Shown piece by piece: positions 35,712 to 46,629 of a DNA stretch of 64,000 bases. The position numbers and the translations under genes are program-made. Within the stretch, counting starts at the first letter, position 1. Each line of letters opens with the position of its first letter. This DNA is from Sipunculus nudus (Eukaryota > Annelida > Sipuncula > Golfingiida > Sipunculidae): assembly GCA_026874595.1 (NCBI GenBank), contig CM049306.1, positions 54,468,019-54,532,018 on the forward strand. Reading direction: 5' to 3'. The notes below the pieces were generated by a model, which saw nothing but the letters and a program-made list of their open reading frames with translations, did no database searches and was not told the origin of the DNA.

Positions 35712-36803
35712 TACCGTATTTATTCCAATTTGGCGATCCCTCTTATTTCTCGACCCCAAAAAATATTTTGAAAGCATAATTTCTAAAATGACTCTAATTT
35801 CACGACTGCCGACGATGTTTTCTGTCGACGATGTTAAGTTGAAATGTTTCCGTCTCTCACAGGCACCGCAGTTTGTATCTGACTCGATTCTTATTACATT
35901 GAGCATCCACATCAAACTTGTTTCCCATAAAATTCTGAAGATACAAAGATGCGTTTTTCATAATATATAAACATGATAAAGCGTTCAAGATCAAAATGGG
36001 TGTCCTTGACGAAGCAAACTCGTGTACCATTCCTGGTACACACGTGCCTCGTGTGCATTTCACATGGGATCTTCAGTAATTATATTTACAGCATATGGGA
36101 AAGCACGCGCGATGGAACAACTGAGACACAGTTGGAACTGTCATCTTAGTTAAGTTTAAACGACCCCGGTTAGTTTTTTGGATGGGTGACCGCGCCTACC
36201 AAATAGGGCCCGATCGAGGGCACGCCAGCTAGGACCATTTCTGGTTGAATATATTTTAACGCGCCTTTACTTTCCTATATTCATTACATATTATGCAAAT
36301 AAAAGTTATCTGATAATAGGCAGTTATTTTTTATAAAGTCTTCTTCCAACTTCCTTGCAGCTGCTTGTCCCTTTTCGGCCCGCCGATATCGCCGCCTGGT
36401 GGGTTAACTTGAAACAACTGGTAGTTACATGAGTTGCCGTCTATGTCAAGTGATCGTACCTATACGCGAAGTAGTGATCATTTTGTGAAGTGATTGAGCT
36501 CAGTTTGATAAATCATTTGCGGACTCCATATAATTCATGTGACGGTTGGAAGCCCGTTTGTAGGAACTACTGTTAAGCTAACATGACAAACTTATAAACG
36601 ACCAAATTATCACTCAATTCATATGACCCCTTGAGTGTCAGAGCGGCTCTGCGGCTCTAGGGAAGGTTATCAAACCGCATGCCTCTAAAATCTCGACCAC
36701 CGCAAATTCTGCAGGAAGATAATTTTCAAATATCCTCCATTATCTCGACCTCTGAGAAAATTAATTATTTTTAAGTGGTCGCCAAATTAGAATAAATATG
36801 GTA
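35712..36803. mobile_element. DNA transposon with TACC(G/A)TATTTATTC ends (nested)
   Basis: TACCGTATTTATTCCAATTT followed by GGCGA on the left, and the reverse complement of ATTAGAATAAATATGGTA (TACCATATTTATTCTAAT) on the right, form an inverted repeat of about 25 bp with 2-3 mismatches. TCTCGACC phrases follow at both ends. It lies entirely inside the element 35575-37740, so it should be the younger insertion. No transposase was seen; target duplication is unclear. Confidence 0.6.
36166..36193 (+). pseudogene. 5S rRNA-like fragment
   Basis: The stretch GGTTAGTTTTTTGGATGGGT then GACCGC matches the conserved internal control/3' region of animal 5S rRNA (GGTTAGTACTTGGATGGG-GACCGC) at nearly every position. 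The flanks do not continue as 5S. It is a fragment carried within the nested transposon, perhaps from a 5S-derived SINE. Confidence 0.55.
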
Positions 36804-37742
36804 ATTCGTCAACAAAAAGGCAACAGAAACGTTTTTGAATATTTTTATTGCACAACGGCATATCAAATTACGTTTACATGATGCCACCTGACAATTCATT
36901 TCCTGTAAGATTTGTGCCGCATGCCACAATATCTGACAAATAATCAACTTGCCAACAGAAAAGACCTAGCGTCTGGGTCATGATGTCAAATGTCTGGAAA
37001 TATGCGGCACAGTTATAAAGTTATGTGTAGGCAAACTTTTTTACCAAATAATTATTTCCCCGACTATTGCGCCGTATATTCCGGATATCTTATTAATGAC
37101 TCAAACTTCCATTATCGTCTTTATGATAGGACTGTTGGGGGAGCGGGCATCCTCATGCCATTGTCAACTGAAGTTTCGCCACGATTGGGGTTTTTGACCG
37201 GGTATCTCCTCCAGTGCTCACAAAACCTCCAGCTTTTCGTGGACCCTTAAAGGGGATTTCCAGTCGTAAGCAACATTCAGAGCTCGCGCTTCATATCATC
37301 TCGGCGAAACGTCACCGAGATATAAACAACGGCCTTGCAAAGGCCAGGAGTTCATTATGTATGACATGTAATAGAAAACATCGCCCTTGTTAACATACGA
37401 AGATGCGCAATGAACTGGATTACCGTGGTATCTTAAGACGTTAATTAGCTAAGTGATGGGAAGTGACCTGCATGCATCACTGCACTTGGATACGCCTGAC
37501 TGATTACAGGCTCTTGGCCTCGTTGATGGCCACGTCGGCGTCTGATGTGATATTATCTGCAACCTGGTATCACTGCCAAGGGGTCCAAGCATGACAATAA
37601 ACGGGATTATGACAATATTCTGTGACATTAAACGGTCAGAGGTACCATTGTTTCTATAGGAAATGGTTTGGGATTTCAGATTTATGTGACAATAAACAGG
37701 ATTTTCTATTAACGGATATGACACAAAGTGGGCTCGCCTGTA

Positions 37743-39960
37743 TATGTATTCTGTGAGCTATTGGGTTAAAAGCATGATTTTGAGCACCCTGAAAGTCAGA
37801 CTTGTTAGTTGTGGGTGAGTAATTGCAATATTTTAAAATACTATGTATTTGCATTCAGGCATAATGTAATATCTGTTACTAAATATCCAAGGAGTTAGGG
37901 CTGCCACGTTTACACATTTAAACAACTCTGTTTTGATTAATTTGTGTAAATGTTTATAGAACTACAGATCATTTACACTAAATGCATTGATTAACTCTGT
38001 CAGTCGGCTTAACATCGTTGGTTAATGTGTAATACTGATATATTAGCATATATTATTTGAAGAAGCAGAAACTAATAGCGAATCAGGTGGACTTTCCTTT
38101 GGAAATTTAATGAGGGTTTTTACAATTATAAACTTTGAAACAGAATCTTAGCCTCTGATTTATTATTTTACAAGATTCTTTTTCATAAGATGTACAATCG
38201 ATCAGTGCGCCTCCAGAATGGAATTTGACATCGCCCCTGTGAATATGCTCTCACTATAAACCACCGTTGTAAAAAAAAGTAACACCCAAAAAATGAATGA
38301 ATTAACATGTAGCTGTTATGCCGCAAAATGTGCATTAAACCATTAGTGAAATTACCACCAAAAGTTCACTTAATCATTCGTTTTTATACCTACTAGCACA
38401 AGAGCACTGGTTCAGGTGACAGAACAAATAGGAGTACGTATGTACCTGAATAGGTAACCATGGTTATAGTAAGACGACGGGTCATGTCTTTGGTTCATTT
38501 AACTCATTTGCATAGCCCAAGATGGCACTTCTTCCGAAAATTACTGACTAAAGCTACCATGCATACAAGTGGGCCATTTATGAGTCCTTATGGAAAATGC
38601 AAATTTCGGTGCATGGTGGCAATTTCGAAAGATCTCAAATTATAGTTCTTAGAAGGGTTATGGCTGTCAAACATGCATAACGGAGGCCACGTTCATAGCC
38701 AGGAAAGAACTACTAATATCTCTAGTGAACCATTTTTAATATTTATGCACCTATACCCGGCCTTCTATAAAATAAAAACACCTTGTGATAAAAAACTGTT
38801 GCGCAGAACTGCCTTGTCAGCTGACAAACCCCCGTATGCATATGACCGTCCACCCTCATGGTTTTCACGGGCATGTCGGAACAGCAGTTCTTGATACAGG
38901 TGAACCGTGATCGATGTCACATCATACATTTCTCAAAATAAGCCCTGAATTTTAAAAGTGTCAGGAAATAACATAACGAGAATGTAAGAATGTGCTCGAC
39001 CGGCTGTTGAGACATATCGCGAATGTCATTTGGCTGTTCCAATTATTGTAGAGAGCTACCACTGGGGTGACATTTTGTTACACTGATTTGACCACAGAAA
39101 CTCTCCTTTTCTAACTTGTGTATTATGGTTATTTTAGATTAAAATGTGTTTAGGTAGCTTTAAGGAGTATTAAGGGCTCAAACAGATCCATTAAAACCTG
39201 TTAATCGGAAACAAATTTTTTGCCCAGGTCTGGTTATCTTACACCTGTCAGGTCTTACGGAATCTCTCATTCCAACAGTATTTCTAAAAACCGTGATGAC
39301 TGTCACTCGCGAGTTGGTGTGACCACATTTCTTATGCATGTTCAACCACATTTTGGATGATTTAAAGAAGTTTAATGATGTTTTCAGATGATATAGTAGT
39401 GTTGAAACAGGTAAAATGAATAATTGGTAAAAAAATTTAGGATATACCAGGCAAATAATGTGTCCCCATGGCTAATGTTCAAAGATCTATGAGTATATAA
39501 TTCTACCTGCAGATGTACTATACAAGTTATTTCAGGGCAATGACTCATATATGCTTCATTCATGTAAATCCTGTTTTATAGGCATATATATGGCTTTTGT
39601 TAGCTCTGTCTGTTGAATAGGATAAAAAATAGCTCTATCATAAAAATGAAATATATTATCAATGAAATTTATTGAAACCAATGAAGAATCTACACTGCTT
39701 ATAAGCTGCCAAGCATTTGTACTTTTCCATTTATCTAATACCTTTTTTGTCTCACTCCTAAGTTTCCTACTTTATAGAGAATCTGTGAGCTTATGCAATG
39801 AAGTGGTGTCATACGTCGTGCGTCATCTGTACATTAACCCATACTATCTCAGAACCAGCAGGAGCTAGCATCACAAAACTTTATGCAAAATATCAGTCAT
39901 CTAAAAAACTCTAGTAGATTTTGCTTATCATCATCACAATCACAAACAAACACACCCTCT

Positions 39961-39993
<33 letters not shown>

Positions 39994-40575
39994 ATATATG
40001 TATGTACTTTATCACATGTCAGTTATATTGCAATTAATTATAAGATTAAAAAAAAATAACGTATTATGTTTCCAGTATAAGTTAATTCCAAACCAGGTTT
40101 AGATATAATATTTCATTGTAAACTCATTATTGGAACTAAAGTCTAGATTTCTATGTATTATTATATATTATTTTCAATATATAAATATTATTCTCTGAAT
40201 AGTGGGTGGGGGGATGATTACATTGACCATCCCCCAATTTTGAAACCCCTGATTTAATGAGGTCAGAGGTCACCAGACTTTGTTGGCTCCATGATGCCTC
40301 ACCAAAAATCTGATGGATATTCATGAACCTCATTATCAATATTAACCAAAACAGTTTCTCACCTGAATTACCTTCTCATGATAATTAAGATGTATTTTAT
40401 GAGGTCAGAGGTCACAATACATAAGAGGGGTATATTATGCATTGTTTTAAACTTTCATTCCCACTTTTGTCCTACTTTTATCATTAAGAACATGCTGAAC
40501 AGCTTGTGCTTGTGATGATTTAATATAATGATTTGTTTTTGAAAGAGGTAATATTTTTGTTTTTAATAATTTCAG
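37743..40575. other. Intron, mostly unrecognised
   Basis: Contains a (CA)n/(TA)n tract at about 39958-40001. At 40245-40420 there is a fragment of the GGTCAGAGGTCA/TTCATGAA-CTCA repeat also present at 18.5 and 25.0 kb. No exon supported before 40576. Confidence 0.45.
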
Positions 40576-40879
40576 CCCCCAGGATCTGTTGCCCCAAACT
40601 TTCACAAGCCCTCTCCTGTAGGAAGGCGAGGAGTCCCTCAGCCACCTGGCCCTGCATATAACAGGAAGAACCCCATGCCCGCAGTTCCTCCAAGAAGTGC
40701 ACCACAACTGCCAGATAATGACGATCTGTACGAGGTGCCAGATCCAGACGGCGATGAAAATTACGAAATGCCAGAGCAGGACCACTCATTTCGGGCCCCA
40801 GTTCCAACCCCTGGTTATAACCATAATCGAATGCCTATCCCAAAGCCAAAAGCTAGTCCACATACTAACAAATATAGAG
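40576..40879 (+). CDS. SH2 adaptor exon 4, YEVP and proline-rich
   Basis: This is the second largest coding exon (304 nt), between acceptor AATAATTTCAG and donor GTAAGC. It encodes prolines (GVPQPPGP, MPAVPPRSAP), then two acidic tyrosine motifs, DLYEVPDPDGD and ENYEMPEQD, then PIPKPKASPHTNKYR. YExP-type sites are the kind bound by Vav and Crk SH2 domains. The last 25 bases of the exon and its donor are the first unit of the tandem array running to 43364. Reading past the donor reaches a stop (TAA, 40921-40923) after 14 codons. Confidence 0.88.
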
Positions 40880-43364
40880 GTAAGCAAACCAGTCCACATA
40901 CTAACAAATATAGAAGTCAGTAAACTAGTCCACATACTTACAAATTTAGAGGTAAGCAAACCAATCCACATACTAATAAAATATAGAGATAAGCAAACCA
41001 GTCCACATACTAACAAATATAGAGGTCAGTAAACCAGTCCACATACTAACAAATACAGAGGTCAGTAAACCAGTCCACATACTAATAAAATATAGAGGTA
41101 AGCAAACCAGTCCACATACTAACAGATATAGAGGTAAGTTAACCAGTCCACATACTAATAAATATAGAGGTCAGTAAACCAGTCCTAATTCTAACAAATA
41201 CAGAGGTCAGTAAACCAGTCCACATACTAATAAAATATAGAGGTAAGCAAACCAGTCCACATACTAACAAATACAGAGGTCAGTAAACCAGTCCACATAC
41301 TAATAAAATATAGAGGTAAGCAAACCAGTCCACATACTAACAAATATAGAGGTAAGCAAACTAGTCCACATACTAACAAATACAGAGGTCAGTAAACCAG
41401 TCCACATACTAATAAAATATAGAGGTAAGCAAACCAGTCCACAATCTAACAAATATAGAGGTCAGTAAACCAGTCCACATACTAACAAATATATAGGTAA
41501 GCAAACCAGTCCACATACTAACAAATATAGAGGTAAGCAAACCAGTCCACATGCTAACAAATACAGAGGTCAGTAAACCAGTCCACATACTAACAAATAT
41601 AAAGGTCTGTAAACCAGTCCACATACTAACAAATATAGAGGTAAGCAAACCAGTCCACCAACTAACAGATATATAGGTAAGCAAACCAGTCCACATACTA
41701 ACAAATATAGAGGTAAGCAAACCAGTCCACATACTAACAAATATAGAGGTAAGCAAACTAGTCCACATACTAACAAATATAGAGGTCAGTAAACCAGTCC
41801 ACATACTAACAAATATAGAGGTCAGTAAACCAGTCCACATACTAACAAATATAGAGGTCAGTAAACCAGTCCACATACTAACAAATACAATGGTCAGTAA
41901 ACCAGTCCACATACTAATAAAATATAGAGGTAAGCAAACCAGTCCACATACTAACAGATATAGAGGTAAGCAAACCAGTCCACATACTAACAAATATAGA
42001 GGTCAGTAAACCAGTCCACATACTAACAAATATAGAGGTCAGTAAACCAGTCCACATACTAATAAAATATAGAGGTCAGTAAACCAGTCCACATACTAAC
42101 AAATATAGAGGTCAGTAAACCAGTCAACATACTAACAAATATAGAGGTCAGCAAACCAGTCCTCATCCTAAGAAATATAGAGGTCAGTAAACCAGTCCAC
42201 ATACTCCCAGTAACAAATATAGAGGTCAGTAAACCAGTCCACATACTCCCAGTAACAAATATAGAGGTCAGTAAACCAGTCCACATACTCCCAGTAACAA
42301 ATATAGAGGTCAGTAAACCAGTCCACATACTCCCAGTAACAAATATAGAGGTCAGTAAACCAGTCCACATACTCCCAGTAACAAATATAGAGGTCAGTAA
42401 ACCAGTCCACATACTCCCAGTAACAAATATAGAGGTCAGTAAACCAGTCCACATACTCCCAGTAACAAATATAGAGGTCAGTAAACCAGTCCACATACTC
42501 CCAGTAACAAATATAGAGGTCAGTAAACCAGTCCACATACTCCCAGTAACAAATATAGAGGTCAGTAAACCAGTCCACATACTCCCAGTAACAAATATAG
42601 AGGTCAGTAAACCAGTCCACATACTCCCAGTAACAAATATAGAGGTCAGTAAACCAGTCCACATACTCCCAGTAACAAATATAGAGGTCAGTAAACCAGT
42701 CCACATATTCCCAGTAACAAATATAGAGGTCAGTAAACCAGTCCACATACTCCCAGTAACAAATATAGAGGTCAGTAAACCAGTCCACATATTCCCAGTA
42801 ACAAATATAGAGGTCAGTAAACCAGTCCACATACTCCCAGTAACAAATATAGAGGTCAGTAAACCAGTCCACATATTCCAAGTAACAAAAATAGAGGTCA
42901 GTAAACCAGTCCACATACTCCCAGTAACAAATATAGAGGTCAGTAAACCAGTCCACATACTCCCAGTAACAAAAATAGAGGTCAGTAAACCAGTCCACAT
43001 ATTCCAAGTAACAAATATAGAGGTCAGTAAACCAGTCCACATACTCCCAGTAACAAATATAGAGGTCAGTAAACCAGTCCACATACTCCCAGTAACAAAT
43101 ATAGAGGTCAGTAAACCAGTCCACATACTCCCAGTAACAAATATAGAGGTCAGTAAACCAGTCCACATATTCCAAGTAACAAATATAGAGGTCAGTAAAC
43201 CAGTCCACATACTCCCAGTAACAAATATAGAGGTCAGTAAACCAGTCCACATACTCCCAGTAACAAATATAGAGGTCAGTAAACCAGTCCACATACTCCC
43301 AGTAACAAATATAGAGGTCAGTAAACCAGTCCACATACTCCCAGTAACAAATATAGAGGTCAGT
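40855..43364 (+). repeat. 36/42-bp minisatellite derived from an exon-intron junction
   Basis: The unit AGTCCACATACTAACAAATA, then TAGAG|GTAAGCAAACC, starts inside exon 4; the bar is the exon's own splice donor. About 37 units of 36 bp (some 37 bp with TAATAAAATA) run to about 42180, then about 28 units of 42 bp run to 43364. The longer unit has CCCAGT inserted into TACT|AAC. Donors are GTAAGC or GTCAGT in the first part and almost all GTCAGT in the second. Minus-strand frames of 438 and 388 codons arise because both periods are multiples of 3. Confidence 0.95.
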
Positions 43365-43880
43365 TGGTGAAACATTTATGCCACAAGAGTAAGAGTGTAA
43401 TGAATCCAGTGACTGATTTAAAATGTATTTATTTCAATGCAGAGTTTGTGGTCTGTTATTCAAATCAAGCATCTGAATTTTTTAACATTTTGTTAAATTT
43501 TCACATACAAGTTACAATTCTTGATATTGATGCCTTTTCTAATTTGTGTACATTTCCTTTGAAATCATGAGCGTCATATATATTCATGACAGTGTTAAAA
43601 GGTAATATTAAGGCTATCCAGTAATTCTACAGAGTTTTTACACTGAGTTAAACTTTTGTTCTATTGATATTTAAGGAACACATCTCAGTATAATGTAGTC
43701 AACCCTGTTATTGAAAGTAATGTATGAATACAGAACCAAGCACCTAAATTGTGGACTTTGGAAAATTGAGATTTTTATTCTTGAAAATCATGAAAACTCC
43801 TGAAAATTTGGATTGGTCAAGGTGTGGTAAACCTGTTACAAAGAATGTCCATTGATTTAAGATTTTTTTGTAAATTGCAG

Positions 43881-43945
43881 GACAACAGTATCCAGAGCCA
43901 GCATCCGACAGTGAGGACTACGAAGTTCCAGACCCAGACAACCAT
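43881..43945 (+). CDS. SH2 adaptor exon 5, YEVP motif
   Basis: The 65-nt exon lies between TTTGTAAATTGCAG and GTAGGT. It enters with two bases (completing a glycine codon with exon 4) and leaves in phase 0. It encodes QQYPEPASDSEDYEVPDPDN. The heptapeptide YEVPDPD is identical to the one in exon 4, which suggests exon or motif duplication within the phosphotyrosine region. Acidic residues N-terminal to the tyrosine fit Syk/Src-family substrates. Confidence 0.85.
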
Positions 43946-43984
43946 GTAGGTCAATATTTATATTCCCCCTTCATTTACAGAAAC

Positions 43985-44325
43985 TGACAGTTGTCGCGTT
44001 GTCAGATTTAAACGGCTCATGTTCAGAAAACAGTTACCTTGACATGTTTTATGGCTGTTTGTTTCAATGAGTTCAGATCTTGCCTGAGCAGATGCCCTGC
44101 CAAATTCAATTGCTTCATGTTTCATTAAGTTAAGACGGTTACCATCACAGAAAGCAGTCACCCTTCTAAGTTTTGTAGCATCATGTTTCAATAAGTTAAA
44201 ATTGTTGTCTCATTAAAACACAGTTACCCTGCCAAGTTTTATAGTTCTATGTTTCAATAAGTCAAGATCTTGCCTGATAAGAAAGCAGTGACCCTTCCAA
44301 GTTTTATAGCTTCGTATGTCAGGTT
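43985..44325. repeat. Tandem repeat of about 66 bp
   Basis: Five diverged units carry GTTTCAATAAGTT, CTTGCCTGA, AGCAGTnACCCTnCCAAGTTT; spacing of GTTTCA is 58, 66 and 66 bp. The array begins about 40 bases after the donor of exon 5. Confidence 0.75.
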
Positions 44326-45397
44326 AGGCACTATCTAAATATAAGTAATCATGATCCAACTAGTATTGACTGGAAATGGCCATTTTTAAACATGATTTTT
44401 GTTAAACTATGTGTGTCAGATTCTGTCCGTGGAGATTCAATAAATGTTCAATTCTCAATTTAAGTCCCTGAGTTGAGAATTTTACTAACTTTATGATTTT
44501 TCTCATTTATGGCAATACATATACCTGTTTTGCATTTAAACACCATTTACAAGTAATATTCAAACTTGAAATTTTTCACTTTTCAGTTCATCACTGTCAA
44601 AATACTGCTAATCTCATTTGTAATTCAGTACATTTTAAGAGGATTATAAAGGAATTTCCCAAGAAAAATGTCTTTCTCACAGATGTGCTACATAGTGGAC
44701 AAAAGGTAGCACTGAGGTGCCCAAGTGGTATAACAATAAATTATTAAAACCACCAGTTCCAATTTTTATTTTAAAAAATCATGTGATTTCTGGTTTACTC
44801 TGTATATTAAAGATTTCATAGAAATTCCTGTTAAGAAAAGTTGTTTTAAGGGCTCTGTGAAGCTTGCATGTATGAACTTGTTTGTCAGCAACCTGTTTGT
44901 AAACACAGCAGTGTTGACAGACAGAAAAAAGTGTAACCAAAGGTGGTAGGTTGCATATTAACGGAGGTTTAAAGGTTATACTTGTTGCAAAAAACCTAAA
45001 AGTCTGGCTCATCTGAAGTCTTTGTTGAATGTATTTTGATTATTTTGATGGGCCCCTACAGATATTAAACACATTGATTAAAACAAAACATGCAGCCTGT
45101 GTGCGGTGATATAGGTGTCTTTCTGGTCTATTTTTAAAAAAAGCTATAAGGGATTATCTTCCATTTATAAACATCAGATTTTTTAATAGAATGTTTAAGA
45201 TGGTACCATATGAATTTTAAGTCTGTCATATATCTAGGTTTCTACAGACCTTGGCTGTGAACCCTTGGGCACCGTCAAAATATTTTTCTTCTGGGGCAGA
45301 CACCACAAAAACAAGCTCAAGATTTCTTGTTATTTTCTGTTTTATACATAATAAAAGGGCTGTAAAAAAATGGAAAATTTTCAATGATATTTTTATG

Positions 45398-45400
<3 letters not shown>

Positions 45401-45467
<67 letters not shown>
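45401..45467. repeat. (TA)33 microsatellite next to microexon acceptor
   Basis: Uninterrupted TA dinucleotides end 14 bases before the 19-nt exon, leaving only TGTTATCCTTTCAG as polypyrimidine tract and acceptor. Confidence 0.97.
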
Positions 45468-45471
<4 letters not shown>

Positions 45472-45481
45472 ATCCTTTCAG

Positions 45482-45500
45482 AGAGATAATTACATTCCAG
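45482..45500 (+). CDS. SH2 adaptor microexon (19 nt)
   Basis: The sequence TTATCCTTTCAG precedes and GTAAGTG follows a 19-base exon reading RDNYIP in phase 0 and leaving in phase 1. The phases match exon 5 and the next exon. DNYIPEP, formed across the junction, is another YxxP site. A (TA)33 tract at 45401-45467 ends only 14 bases before the exon, occupying the branch-point region. If skipped, exon 5 (phase 0) joined to 47481 (needs phase 1) would shift the frame, so inclusion is needed for the SH2 form. Confidence 0.7.
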
Positions 45501-45551
45501 GTAAGTGTTATTCAACTATTTTGTTAAAAAATAACATATATGGGAAGAATA

Positions 45552-45571
45552 GTGCTGCCATCTCCTGGTAG
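45552..45571 (-). promoter_or_regulatory. CTCF-like motif
   Basis: The minus strand reads TACCAGGAGATGGCAGCAC, a good match to the core CCA-CAG-(A/G)GGC- pattern of CTCF sites. It is a motif match only and lies about 50 bp after the microexon donor. Confidence 0.25.
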
Positions 45572-46629
45572 ATAAGAGAAGAATCAAGCAAATATATGCA
45601 TTCTTTATGCAATATGCAAAAGCTGAATAGTTTTACATTAAATAACACAAGTGATACATGCAGGAGAGAGTTTTTAATAGTAGATTTACTTTTAAAAAAA
45701 TAATTAAACAAAACTATTATAGTTTTATAATATTATAAGATTACAGTATTGTGTAAGAAGTACTAAAGAAGTACTAAAAAGTAAAGTTAAAATTTTCAAA
45801 TATATGTATTTATACATCTGTGTGTCTTTTCATATTTTCTTATGCTAAAATTCTATATGCACAGTTTGGAGTTAATAGCAATAGATACTGCTGAAGTGGA
45901 TAGAATATGTGGTTTTCCTAAGTGTAGTTTCCCTGTATTTTTTTATCAGTCTGCTGTGTCATTTAATTAAAAAACTCCTCTCTGAAGTCAGCAAAATGCT
46001 TCTGTAAAGACTGTTAGTCTATTATGCAGAGGGTTTTTCACTCTGCTATTTTTCTGTGTGTTTGTGCGGCCACCGAGCTTAGTCTCTTTATCACATGTTA
46101 ACATTTCCAGCATAAGCTTGTTAAGCAAACTGTAAAACCTAACAAATGACATATTCGTGCATTCATTTGATTTGTCTTTATTACATTGAAGATTTACTTA
46201 AATTTTTTACAGTTCTCTGGTCATCTTTATTCATTTAACAAAATGTCAAGTGGTTTTATTGATCAGAGTCATCATTACAATATTTTCATACCTGCTTCCT
46301 TCAAACCTACCAGGCTTAGCAGCAAATTGGAATTAATATGACGGAAGAAAATTCAAGAGGTCTCACGTAGTCACTTCATTCATAACATGAATGATATATT
46401 TACCCAAGCTAAAGTTTTCTTTGATTGACCTTGAACTTTAATACAGAGCTATTAGCATAAGGTTTGGTTTTTAAGCATAAACAGTCTGTGACACTGTCCC
46501 TATCAATACTGAACTCTGGTTGCTGTTATCATTTAAATATTTAGATAACACAATAGATAGACATAATTGCAAGGGCTCTAACTTTGATGGTGTTGTATTG
46601 ACTGACTCAGGTAGGCCTAGCAGTATAGT

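Larger units (their letters stand above)
35575..37740. mobile_element. DNA transposon with CAG ends and TA target (outer)
   Basis: The left end CAGTCAAGTCCGCTTGTTGT and the right end, inverted, CAGGCGAGCCCACTTTGTGT match at about 15 of 20 positions. TA flanks both (35573-35574, 37741-37742). Subterminal phrases (TGACAATAAAC-GGATT on the right, GATAATAACCGGAATGTGAC on the left) are also related. This fits a diverged pogo/Tc1-like element. No transposase frame was recognised. Its body contains a second inverted-repeat element at about 35712-36803. Confidence 0.65.

Noticed and set aside
40520-40807. Minus-strand ORFs of 95-112 codons opposite exon 4
   Set aside because: They are the antisense shadow of the well-supported proline-rich exon on the plus strand.
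41409-41993. A 194-codon minus-strand ORF of LLTSIFVSMWTG repeats
   Set aside because: Same array, 36-bp part; an artefact of unit length.
40855-43364. CRISPR-like array (36-bp repeats)
   Set aside because: Repeats are head-to-tail with no unique spacers, and the DNA is eukaryotic.
42059-43375. A 438-codon minus-strand ORF (MWTGLLTSIFVTGS repeats) and a 388-codon one in another frame
   Set aside because: Both run through the 42-bp tandem array, whose period is divisible by three; several frames stay open at once, and the composition follows the repeat unit. No start, promoter or domain supports a gene.
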